DNA from: JAEUSG01 sp964590225
GTDB taxonomy: Bacteria > Fibrobacterota > OXYB2-FULL-49-7 > JAEUSG01
Assembly (NCBI GenBank): GCA_964590225.1
Contig: CAZPWS010000018.1
Span: 1-50,629, forward strand
Reading direction: 5' to 3'
DNA length: 50,629 bases
Shown here: positions 1 to 7,347 of the stretch, in pieces
Numbering within the stretch: the first letter of the stretch is position 1
How the letters are laid out: each line of letters begins with the position of its first letter
Program-made: the position numbers and the translations under genes
Notes under the pieces: generated by a model
Told to the model about the DNA's origin: nothing
The model's database searches: none
What the model saw: the letters and a program-made list of their open reading frames with translations, nothing else

Positions 1-87
1 ATACTCGGATACGCTCGCTTATTTCAGCTTATACACAACTTTTGAAAATAACTCGATTAAAAAACGGACAATTATTATATTTCTCGA

Positions 88-1728
88 ATGAAAATAATAA
101 CGAAACTGGAAAGTTCGCGAATAAGATTTTATCTTGCGTCACCCATAAAACAGACCCGTTCAGCCTTTTTGATTGATTCAGCAAAAAATGGATTTTTCAG
201 CTTTCAACTTGCTTTACGGAATGAGGTCGCGGTTGCTTTTGAAGAAAAAAATGACCTTCCAATACCTGTGTCTGTAGCTGCAACCGTACCTAAAAACTGG
301 TCTATAAGAGTGCGAAGGGTAGGGTATGTATCGGTAGCGCATAAAAACACAAGAACTGCTTTGCACGATATTGAAGGTGCAGACCATCTACCGGGCTTTG
401 TTCCAGATCCCCTGTTCGATGAGCAGCAGATTAATTTACCTGCAAATGAAACCCACGCCTTCTGGTTTTCTGTTAAGCCTTCACCTGATACAAAATGCGG
501 TTTGTATAAAATAGATGTTATTGTCGAATTGCCAAACAACAAAAGAGAGGTTTTGCAGGTTGCAGTGAATATTCATGATGTGGCTATAAAACACAGAAAA
601 GATTTTTTTGTTACGAACTGGTTTTATAATGATGCCATCTTTGATTTTTATGATTGTAAACCATTTGATAAAAAGTACTGGGAAATATTGCCACGCTTTT
701 TCAATAATATGGTAAACCATGGACAGGACACAATCCTTGTCCCTGTTTTTACTCCTCCACTTGATGGAGTTAAAAGGCCCAGCCAGTTACTGGTTGTTAG
801 TAAAATTGGCAAAAACAGATACAGGTTTGATTGGAAGTGGGTTAAGCGATATATACAGGAGGCAAAAAAGGCTGGTTTTACAAAGTTTGAATGGAGCCAT
901 CTCTTTACCCAGTGGGGCGCGTCTAAAGCCATACGCATCTATCACGGCATCGGACTTGACGAAAAACTATTGTGGAATTCTGATACAGTAGCCACTTCTC
1001 CAACCTACAAAACATTCCTGTCACAGTTTTTACCTGAGTTTTACAAATTTCTTATAAGAGAGAAACTATTTTCTGCGAGTTATTTTCATTTGTCCGACGA
1101 GCCAACAGGAGAAGAGCACAGGAAGAATTATTTAAAGGCAAGGAATATGCTGCGGGACCTTGCCCCCTGGATGCAAGTTATGGATGCCTTAAGTGAAATT
1201 GAGTTTGCTAAAGAAGGACTTACAGATCAACCAGTGCCCATAATTAATACAGCGATTGATTTTATTAATGATAATATTTCATGCAGTTGTTATTTCTGTT
1301 GCTGGCCCAGGGGGCCATATCTGAATAGGCTGCTCGATACCCCTTTAAGCAAGATAGGTGTTAGCGGTTGGTTATTCAGCAAATGGTCGTTTAAGGGTTT
1401 TTTGCACTGGGGTTATAATTACTGGTATAAATCTCAAACACGGGAAAAGATAAATCCATTTACAGTACAGGATGGCCACGCATGGCCAGGATGGGCTTAT
1501 GGTGACTGCTTTATTGTGTATCCCGGAAAGGAAGGCCCCATCGATTCAATTAGGTGGGAAGTTTTTGCGGAAAGCTTGCAGGATTACGCTCTAATTCAGC
1601 AGCTCGACTCAAAGAGTAAAGCTAAACTTTTAATGGAATTTATTTCTTTTCGAGAATTTCCCCATTCGGTTATGTGGTATAGCAAGGCACGCCGAACTCT
1701 CTTGGGAAAACTGTCAAAAGTTAAATAG
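88..1728 (+). CDS. DUF4091-domain glycoside-hydrolase-like protein
   Basis: 546 aa protein that looks like the DUF4091 family, large proteins with a TIM-barrel-like glycosidase core and a beta-sandwich in front. The N-terminal ~170 residues look like the beta-sandwich. An acidic motif SDEP (residues 336-339) sits where family members carry conserved acidic residues. The C-terminal part, rich in Trp, Gly and Tyr (about 440-510), with the IRWEVFAESLQDYAL stretch, is the most family-like section. No signal peptide is visible, so a cytoplasmic location is likely, although related proteins are often exported. The ATG at 88 has no good ribosome binding site. It stands alone at the window edge, convergent with murB. 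Substrate is unknown. Confidence 0.7.
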   Translation: MKIITKLESSRIRFYLASPIKQTRSAFLIDSAKNGFFSFQLALRNEVAVAFEEKNDLPIPVSVAATVPKNWSIRVRRVGYVSVAHKNTRTALHDIEGADHLPGFVPDPLFDEQQINLPANETHAFWFSVKPSPDTKCGLYKIDVIVELPNNKREVLQVAVNIHDVAIKHRKDFFVTNWFYNDAIFDFYDCKPFDKKYWEILPRFFNNMVNHGQDTILVPVFTPPLDGVKRPSQLLVVSKIGKNRYRFDWKWVKRYIQEAKKAGFTKFEWSHLFTQWGASKAIRIYHGIGLDEKLLWNSDTVATSPTYKTFLSQFLPEFYKFLIREKLFSASYFHLSDEPTGEEHRKNYLKARNMLRDLAPWMQVMDALSEIEFAKEGLTDQPVPIINTAIDFINDNISCSCYFCCWPRGPYLNRLLDTPLSKIGVSGWLFSKWSFKGFLHWGYNYWYKSQTREKINPFTVQDGHAWPGWAYGDCFIVYPGKEGPIDSIRWEVFAESLQDYALIQQLDSKSKAKLLMEFISFREFPHSVMWYSKARRTLLGKLSKVK

Positions 1729-1846
1729 GGAAACTTCAAACCAACACCTATGGGGTGTGAATTCGTCTCATCCTGACTTCGGTCAAGTCCTAAAAAATGT
1801 TTACAGTTTATGTTTTATTTTTTCTCCATATTGTTACCATCAGAAA

Positions 1847-2719
1847 TCAGGAAGTAAATTCACCTAAAAAAATAACTTCTGTTTCAAGGGTTAAGCCTGT
1901 CATTTCTTTTACTTTTAAGCGAATTGTATCAATAACTGCTTTTATATCGTTGGCAGTTGCGTTACCAGTATTGATAATAAAATTGGCATGCTTCTCGGAT
2001 ACTACTGCACCCCCAATACGCATACCTTTTAGGCCACATTTTTCGATCAGAGTACCGGCATAATGGCCAGCGGGGCGTTTAAACACGGAGCCACAGCTTT
2101 TGTTCCTATCGGATGGCTGTTTGTCGTCCCGCAATTTCTTTATAGTGGACAGCCTATTAATAATTGCCTCTTTACGGTCTGAGACAAATTGGATTTGGGC
2201 AGATAGAATTATCTCACCATTTTTCCTGAAATCACTGTCACGATAGCCAAAGGATAGCTCTTTGCGCGTTCTTGTAATAATCTTGCCATTCAACGAAAGC
2301 GAAGTTACGGAAACAAGCGAATCAGATATTGATGAATTAAAGGCACCAGCATTCATATAGACTGCGCCCCCCACCGTTCCGGGTATATCAAAAAGCTCAT
2401 CAAGGCCAGAGAGTCCTTTTTCCGCCGCATCAAGAAGCATTTTTTCGAGAGAAGCTCCTGCTTCAACAACCACACAGCCGTTCTCTTTAAAACTAATTCG
2501 AGTCATGTGTGTTGACATGTTAATAACAACACCTTTATACCCGCTGTCGGAGACAAGGATGTTTGATCCATTACCAATAACAAAAAAAGGAAGACCTTCC
2601 CTTTTTGCAAAACAGACAGATTCAACTAATTGTTCTGTTGTATGAGGCTCTGAATAAAAAAGGGCAGCCCCCCCTACTCCGTAGGTACAAAACCGTGAAA
2701 GGGAAACTGACCTTCTTAT
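1847..2719 (-). CDS. murB: UDP-N-acetylenolpyruvoylglucosamine reductase MurB, start codon unresolved
   Basis: MurB reduces UDP-GlcNAc-enolpyruvate to UDP-MurNAc with FAD and NADPH in peptidoglycan synthesis. Reading down the frame one sees the family start (SLSRFCTYGVGG), the FAD-binding segment GNGSNILVSD, then IPGTVGGAVYMNAG, FGYRDSDF, CGSVFKRP with the catalytic Ser, and the final LETEVIFLG with the catalytic Glu. The first ATG is at 2518, but a start there would delete the opening ~70 residues including the FAD motif. Upstream of it the frame stays open and homologous to the tsf stop codon (2747-2749), with no ATG, GTG or TTG. The 5' limit given (ATA at 2717-2719) is only one option; ACG at 2726-2728 lies about 8 nt after an AAGGA. 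The family call is firm, the start is not. Confidence 0.85.
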   Translation of the reverse strand: MRRSVSLSRFCTYGVGGAALFYSEPHTTEQLVESVCFAKREGLPFFVIGNGSNILVSDSGYKGVVINMSTHMTRISFKENGCVVVEAGASLEKMLLDAAEKGLSGLDELFDIPGTVGGAVYMNAGAFNSSISDSLVSVTSLSLNGKIITRTRKELSFGYRDSDFRKNGEIILSAQIQFVSDRKEAIINRLSTIKKLRDDKQPSDRNKSCGSVFKRPAGHYAGTLIEKCGLKGMRIGGAVVSEKHANFIINTGNATANDIKAVIDTIRLKVKEMTGLTLETEVIFLGEFTS

Positions 2720-2746
2720 AAGAGGCGTAGTCTGATTCCTTAGTTT

Positions 2747-3631
2747 CTACTCGTCGGAAGAACCAAGTTGAAATCTGACAAACGACTCCACCATAACTGT
2801 GGCACCAGCGCTTTTTGCAACGCCGTCCATATATGTCTTGACACTCTTTTCCTGATCCTTAACAAAAAGTTGATCGAGCAGACAGTTATCCTTAAAGAAT
2901 TTATCAACTTTTCCTTGTACAATCTTATCCAAAATTTTCTCTGGCTTACCTTCCTGAATAGCAATCTCCCTATAGATCTCCCGCTCCTTCTCAATTTTTG
3001 CAGAAGAAACGCCGGTTGAATCGATAGCCAAAGGTGCAGATGCGCAGACATGTAAACAGATGTCCTTGCCAAGTTCTTTTATGGTGTCTGTTTCGAGCGC
3101 AGCGACAGGGGTTACCTTAAGTGTAAGTAAAACACCAATCTTGCCCCCCATGTGGATATACGAGAATATCTTGCTGTCGGGAGAAGCCTTTACAACGGAT
3201 ACGCGGCGGATGCCAATGTTTTCGCCAATGACGGCTATTTTTTCCGTTATAGCTTCTTTAATGGTTCTATTGTTGAAAACAGGAGACTTTGCTGTTTCAA
3301 ATTCTTCCAGAGAAGCGGGCTTTACAGCCATAGCCACCTTTAAAAGATCATTCAGCAAAGCACTGAAATCTTCGTTCCGCGCTACAAAATCCGTTTCTGA
3401 GTTGAGTTCTACCATTACCGCACAGTTGCCATCAATAAGCGCACCGACTTTACCCTCTTTCGCAACCCTGTCTTGTCTCTTTCCTGCCGCTACCTGGCCC
3501 TGCTTACGCAGATAATCAATGGCTGCTTCCATATCACAGTTTGTTTCCTGTAACGCTTTTTTGCACTGCATCATTCCCGCTCCGCTCTTATCGCGAAGCT
3601 CTTTTACGATTGCCGAACTTATTTCTGCCAT
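2747..3631 (-). CDS. tsf: Elongation factor Ts
   Basis: EF-Ts, the guanine nucleotide exchange factor that recharges EF-Tu in the cytoplasm. 294 aa, normal for the family. The N-terminal UBA-like domain (about 1-55) carries the typical KELRDKSGAGMMQCKKAL segment, followed by the TDFVARN signature that contacts EF-Tu. The C-terminus ends VRFQLGSSDE, where many EF-Ts proteins end, so the TAG at 2747-2749 is a genuine terminus. It follows rpsB at a 39 bp distance, the classic rpsB-tsf pair. The murB frame continues directly behind its stop codon in the same register. Confidence 0.97.
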   Translation of the reverse strand: MAEISSAIVKELRDKSGAGMMQCKKALQETNCDMEAAIDYLRKQGQVAAGKRQDRVAKEGKVGALIDGNCAVMVELNSETDFVARNEDFSALLNDLLKVAMAVKPASLEEFETAKSPVFNNRTIKEAITEKIAVIGENIGIRRVSVVKASPDSKIFSYIHMGGKIGVLLTLKVTPVAALETDTIKELGKDICLHVCASAPLAIDSTGVSSAKIEKEREIYREIAIQEGKPEKILDKIVQGKVDKFFKDNCLLDQLFVKDQEKSVKTYMDGVAKSAGATVMVESFVRFQLGSSDE

Positions 3632-3670
3632 ATTGTTTTCCTGCTTTATAATTTAATGTTTCTTTTGAAA

Positions 3671-4510
3671 TTAGTTTTCTGTCGCGGTTTCAGCTGCTAC
3701 ACTAACATCTGCTGCAGCTGTCCCTGCCGATTTCAAAACCTTCTTTTTGATAATTTTTTTAACGATAGTCCTTTTAACAATCCGCTTTCGTCCATCGGAA
3801 GTCTCGCTCTTGGCATCTTTTTTGGTTGCAACGACGGGAGTGGTAAGCACAACTTTCGAAAGCAATTTTAAGATTATATTTATTGTTTTAAGAGAGTCGT
3901 CATTTGCCGGTATAGGGCATGTAACCAGTGTAGGGTCGCTGTTCGTGTCGAGAATGGCAATAACAGGAATTTTTAGCCTTCGCGCCTCATCTATCGCAAT
4001 TTTCTCTTTGATTATATCCACAACGACCATGAGTCCTGGAAGCTCCTTCATCTCTCTCACGCCGGACAGCACCTCCAAAACCTTTTCTCTTTTTTTCTTG
4101 AGTATGTTAACCTCTTTTTTAGGGAGCATTTTAAAGGTACCGTCCTGCTCCATCTTATCGATATCCTCAACTTTACGGACAGATTTTCGCACAGTTGAAA
4201 AGTTTGTAAGCATTCCTCCAAGCCATCTTGTGTTAATAAAAAACTGACGGCACTCCTCGGCGGCTTCCCTAACTACATCTTTTGCCTGTGGCTTAGTACC
4301 TACAAAAAGGACACTTCCCCCAGCGGCCACCACAGAAGCTGTGAGCTTTTCGGCCTTCTCTATGCAATAGATGGTTTCTTTGAGATTTAGAAGGTGGATT
4401 CCGTTCTTGGCCGTAAGGATGTAGGGGGCCATTTTAGGATTCCAACGGCTGGTTTGGTGGCCGAAATGGGCACCTGATTCAAGAAGCTCTTTGAGCGTTA
4501 CATCTGACAT
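3671..4510 (-). CDS. rpsB: 30S ribosomal protein S2
   Basis: Small-subunit protein S2. The first ~225 residues are canonical: LLESGAHFGHQTSRWNPKM near the start, LFVGTKPQAKD, WLGGMLTNF, and the IPVIAILDTNSDP stretch. At 279 aa it is longer than most S2 proteins because of a Lys/Arg-rich then Ala/Thr-rich tail from about residue 228, with repeated basic units such as KRTIVKKIIKKKVLK. A clear AAGGAG precedes the ATG. It begins an rpsB-tsf pair and is separated from rpsI by 154 bp, which could hold a leader or promoter. Confidence 0.97.
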   Translation of the reverse strand: MSDVTLKELLESGAHFGHQTSRWNPKMAPYILTAKNGIHLLNLKETIYCIEKAEKLTASVVAAGGSVLFVGTKPQAKDVVREAAEECRQFFINTRWLGGMLTNFSTVRKSVRKVEDIDKMEQDGTFKMLPKKEVNILKKKREKVLEVLSGVREMKELPGLMVVVDIIKEKIAIDEARRLKIPVIAILDTNSDPTLVTCPIPANDDSLKTINIILKLLSKVVLTTPVVATKKDAKSETSDGRKRIVKRTIVKKIIKKKVLKSAGTAAADVSVAAETATEN

Positions 4511-4664
4511 TTTTTACTCCTTTTTAGGTTTGTTCATCCACGGTGAAACTGTCAATACCAGTTATTAGGAACCAATAAACAACTGTGGCAGCCTGCAACT
4601 GGAACCCAATTGACAGCAAAATATTCGCCGTGTGCTTTTATTGTTTGATAGGTGAACACGAATA

Positions 4665-5057
4665 CTATCGTTTTGAGAACTGATAACGGCCTCTTGCACC
4701 TTTGCGGCCATATTTTTTTCTCTCAACCTCTCTTGCGTCTCTCGTAAGCATACCCTCTTTCTTAAGCAATGGGCGAAGAGTTTCGTCGGCTGCACAAAGA
4801 GCTCGGGCGATTCCAAGCCTCAACGCTGCTGCTTGTCCTGTAAGACCACCACCATCAAGAGCGGCTTCTATAGAGAAGCTACCATTCTTTTCGGTTAGTC
4901 TTAATGGTGTCTCGGCATCGAATTTATACCGCTCGTTCCGGAAATATTCCAGAATTTCTTTTCCATTAACCTTAATTGCGTCGCTTCCAGGAACCATCCG
5001 GACCCGTGCGACAGAGGCTTTCCGCCTTCCAACTGCTCTTATTATTTTCTTTGTCAA
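4665..5057 (-). CDS. rpsI: 30S ribosomal protein S9
   Basis: S9, 130 aa, the usual length. It starts with the typical GRRKASVARVRM segment and ends with KKYGRKGARGRYQFSKR, the conserved basic tail whose C-terminal Lys-Arg reaches the P-site tRNA. The GGGLTGQAAALRLGIARAL stretch is also canonical. It lies 33 bp downstream of rplM, the nearly universal rplM-rpsI pair, and is probably co-transcribed from the promoter in front of rplM. Confidence 0.97.
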   Translation of the reverse strand: MTKKIIRAVGRRKASVARVRMVPGSDAIKVNGKEILEYFRNERYKFDAETPLRLTEKNGSFSIEAALDGGGLTGQAAALRLGIARALCAADETLRPLLKKEGMLTRDAREVERKKYGRKGARGRYQFSKR

Positions 5058-5090
5058 GAGAATTGACTCCTTCCGAAACTTTTATGGTTA

Positions 5091-5522
5091 TTATATCTTG
5101 ACTGTTTCCGGTTTTTGCGCAACATGAGGGTGATCGGCTCCGGCGTAAACAAAAAGTTTTTTTGCAATGGCTCTTCCGAGCGGTCCTTTTGTTTGAATCA
5201 TGCCCCTTATGGCGTGCCTTATGATCTCAGTTGGCTTTTTTTCGAGCATTGTTGCGTAGGGAACGAGTTTTTCGTTACCAACATACCCACTGTGTGAAAA
5301 ATAGGTTTTAGTTCCTGCTTTCCTGCCAGTTACCTTCACCTTTTTTGCGTTTACAACTACCAGGTAATCACCCCAATCCTGATGGGGAGAAAAGGCAGGT
5401 TTGTCTTTGCCCATTAGTATGGTTGCTGCTCGCGAAGCTAATCTGCCAAGTGTCACTCCATCGGCATCTATAACTCTCCACGCTCTCACACCACTCTCTG
5501 GCTTCAAAATTCTGGTCTTCAC
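5091..5522 (-). CDS. rplM: 50S ribosomal protein L13
   Basis: L13, 143 aa, standard length. Visible family landmarks are WRVIDADGVTLGRLAS near the N-terminus, the GDYLVVVNAKKVKVTG strand, YFSHSGY, and the IRHAIRGMIQTKGPLGR region. It is the first gene of the leftward ribosomal block rplM-rpsI-rpsB-tsf. The AGGAGT 9-14 bp before the start (plus-strand 5531-5536) is a good ribosome binding site, and a sigma-70-like promoter lies just upstream. Confidence 0.97.
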   Translation of the reverse strand: MKTRILKPESGVRAWRVIDADGVTLGRLASRAATILMGKDKPAFSPHQDWGDYLVVVNAKKVKVTGRKAGTKTYFSHSGYVGNEKLVPYATMLEKKPTEIIRHAIRGMIQTKGPLGRAIAKKLFVYAGADHPHVAQKPETVKI

Positions 5523-5573
5523 TTTTTTGGACTCCTGTTAAAATTCATACCTGTAAAAAAACACAGGCAGGAG

Positions 5574-5603
5574 AATATATATGAACGGTGCTGAGAGAGT
5601 CAA
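5574..5603 (-). promoter_or_regulatory. Predicted promoter for the rplM-rpsI block
   Basis: Reading leftwards, TTGACT (5598-5603) and TATATT (5574-5579) are separated by 18 bp, close to the sigma-70 consensus. Transcription would start about 45 bp before rplM. A small hairpin, CCTGT and ACAGG around a T-rich loop, lies in the resulting leader. The assignment rests on sequence pattern alone. Confidence 0.5.
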
Positions 5604-5699
5604 TATTGAGAATCAATAATTCAACATTGCCGAATAACAACGCCATCATTTAGATTATCGAGTACGGAATCAACTAAAATAATGTTTTGGAGGTCTTTT

Positions 5700-6404
5700 A
5701 TGAAAACGACATTGCATATTCTTCTTTTTATGTTTGTGGCTGCATTTGCACAGAATTCAGACACCGACTCTGCCGATGCCATTGATACTATTACAGATGG
5801 GGTAGATGATACAACGGTTCAGCTCAACACAGGTGGAATGACTACTAATAGTAGAGTCAAGAATGAAAACAGGGATGGTCTTCTCACGGAGTGCCCTGAA
5901 GACATGGAATACATCATCAGCAGACAGAAACGGCGCGTAAGGGAGTTCTGCATTGATAGATATGAGTATCCTAATAAGAAGGGTGAAAAACCTATGGCAG
6001 ATATAACCTGGTACATGGCAAAGCAGATGTGTGAAAGAGCAGGTAAGCGGCTCTGTATGGATTGGGAGTGGGAAGATGCCTGTGCCGGTCTAAATAAGTG
6101 GGACTATGCTTATCACAATGTTTACGACGAAACAAAATGCAATACTGCAGGAAGCGAACCGGTTAAGTCTGGGGATTTTTCGGAATGCAAAACCAAAAAT
6201 TACGAGTTGTATGATATGGTTGGAAACCTTCGCGAATGGACGGCCGGTGGCGGTGTTGGGGCTGCTGGCGGAATCTATAAGGATAAAAGAGGCGCTCGCT
6301 GTTCAAGATGGGACGCGCTGAGCCTTCAAACAAAGGATAGTAATACCGGTTTTCGCTGCTGTATCAATGTTAATACGGGTCGCTTTGGAAAAGTTAAGAG
6401 GTAA
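5700..6404 (+). CDS. Secreted formylglycine-generating-enzyme/SUMF1-like domain protein
   Basis: 234 aa. The start at 5700 is chosen because GGAGGT sits 5 bp upstream, and because it places a clean signal peptide (Lys near the N-terminus, hydrophobic core to about residue 17, then AFAQN) at the front; an in-frame ATG at 5682 would add six residues. After a Thr/Asp-rich linker the C-terminal ~170 residues look like a short SUMF1/EgtB/PvdO fold: EFCIDRYEYP, the AKQMCERAGKRLC and DWEWEDACAG stretches, YDMVGNLREWT, and a final NTGFRCC. The paired cysteines of true formylglycine-generating enzymes are not evident (only one Cys in the GARCSRWD segment), so it is probably a binding or structural relative. 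It contains many cysteines, fitting an exported protein. Confidence 0.75.
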   Translation: MKTTLHILLFMFVAAFAQNSDTDSADAIDTITDGVDDTTVQLNTGGMTTNSRVKNENRDGLLTECPEDMEYIISRQKRRVREFCIDRYEYPNKKGEKPMADITWYMAKQMCERAGKRLCMDWEWEDACAGLNKWDYAYHNVYDETKCNTAGSEPVKSGDFSECKTKNYELYDMVGNLREWTAGGGVGAAGGIYKDKRGARCSRWDALSLQTKDSNTGFRCCINVNTGRFGKVKR

Positions 6405-6419
6405 TTAGGTAGGGCTTTA

Positions 6420-7199
6420 TTGAAAATTTCTATTGAGCAAGACTGGCATGTTCATGACAGTGGTTCCCACGATGGATCCGCCCTCCCTGTTGATTTTGCA
6501 AAAGCTGCCCTTAGCCGGGGAATAAAATCCATTGCCATCACCAATCATGTGGAACTCTTTGATCCTGTTTCGGGCAAATACGATGTGATAGCACATCGCG
6601 ACATCCCCAGGCTTGAGAGAGTAAAGAAAAATATTGACGAAGCAAGAAAAATAGTTCCTGAGGTGGAAATCCTTTTTGGTATAGAGGTAGAAAACAATCC
6701 TCCATGTTATCCGGACATGGAAGAGATTCTTGCCTATTTCGATTTTGATCTTGTAATCGGCTCCATACATATTGTTGACGGGGTTCCTATCTCGGCGTCA
6801 AGCTGTAGGGATTTCTTAAGAAAAAACAGGCCGGAAGTGATTTACAAAAAGTATTACGAAGAGATGGCTCGTTTTGTTGAGTGGGGTAGGTTTGATGTAT
6901 TGGGCCATCCGGACATTGTAAAAAGATACTGTGTTGAAGTTTATCCTTCATTTAAACCTATTTATCCGGAGGAGTTACTCAAATCAATTTTTCAGAAACT
7001 GGCTTCGTGTGAAAAGGGAGTAGAGGTAAACACAAGTGGCTGTTTCCAAGCACCTGCAACCCCCTATCCATCTATTGAGCTAATAGAGCTTGCCCTAAAA
7101 TGCGGCGTTACCTATTTCACAATTGGTTCTGACGCTCATAAACCGTTTGACATTGGGCGAGGTTATAAGGGTATTACGGCTCTTTTAGCCCACATATGA
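6420..7199 (+). CDS. PHP-domain histidinol-phosphatase-like protein
   Basis: 259 aa protein of the PHP metal-dependent phosphoesterase fold, closest by eye to HisJ/HisK-type histidinol phosphatases, which remove phosphate from L-histidinol phosphate in histidine synthesis. Metal-binding motifs are visible: HVH (residues 10-12) with SHDG, then ITNHVE, GIEVEN, IGSIHIVDG, DVLGHPDIVKRY and near the end IGSDAHKP. It starts at TTG with AGGTAGGG about 4 bp upstream. No other his genes lie in the window, so the substrate is inferred from family resemblance only; other sugar- or nucleotide-phosphate substrates are possible. Confidence 0.75.
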   Translation: MKISIEQDWHVHDSGSHDGSALPVDFAKAALSRGIKSIAITNHVELFDPVSGKYDVIAHRDIPRLERVKKNIDEARKIVPEVEILFGIEVENNPPCYPDMEEILAYFDFDLVIGSIHIVDGVPISASSCRDFLRKNRPEVIYKKYYEEMARFVEWGRFDVLGHPDIVKRYCVEVYPSFKPIYPEELLKSIFQKLASCEKGVEVNTSGCFQAPATPYPSIELIELALKCGVTYFTIGSDAHKPFDIGRGYKGITALLAHI

Positions 7200-7225
7200 T
7201 TATTTGTTCGTTTCGCAAGCAAAAA

Positions 7226-7241
7226 ATACAAAATATTGTGT
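7226..7241. promoter_or_regulatory. Probable NrdR box 1 upstream of nrdJ
   Basis: ATACAAAATATTGTGT matches the known NrdR operator consensus acaCwAtATwTwGtgt at 14 of 16 positions by my alignment. NrdR is the ATP/dATP-sensing repressor of ribonucleotide reductase genes. A second, weaker copy begins exactly 32 bp downstream, about three helical turns, which is the usual arrangement of tandem NrdR boxes. Confidence 0.6.
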
Positions 7242-7253
7242 TGTTGTTTTTTC

Positions 7254-7283
7254 TTGCATACATTATCCGTGGTTTTTTATAAA
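7254..7283 (+). promoter_or_regulatory. Predicted nrdJ promoter overlapping NrdR box 2
   Basis: TTGCAT (7254-7259) and TATAAA (7278-7283) are spaced 18 bp apart, a plausible sigma-70-type promoter for the downstream reductase. The weaker NrdR-like box ATACATTATCCGTGGT (7258-7273, about 9 of 16 matches) overlaps the -35 and spacer, so repressor bound to the tandem boxes would block RNA polymerase. I see no cobalamin riboswitch elements in this leader. Confidence 0.5.
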
Positions 7284-7347
7284 TAACGCATTATATTTAA
7301 AATGTGAAAAATGGAATCAGTATTTAAGAGAGAGAGAGACCTTTATT

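Noticed and set aside
1741..1790. Two small hairpins (ACACC/GGTGT, and TGAC-TTCG-GTCA) between DUF4091 and murB
   Set aside because: Stems of only 4-5 bp and no T-run on either strand at the right distance; not a convincing terminator.
2640..2690. Frameshift in the seven-base C/G run inside murB
   Set aside because: Translation across the run gives the conserved YGVGGAA segment in the correct frame, so the run is probably right.
7204..7347. 48-residue N-terminal extension of nrdJ
   Set aside because: The stretch holds the likely promoter and NrdR boxes and has no reductase-like sequence.
7200..7347. Cobalamin riboswitch in front of nrdJ
   Set aside because: The leader is under 150 bases, AT-rich, and shows none of the conserved B12-box elements.
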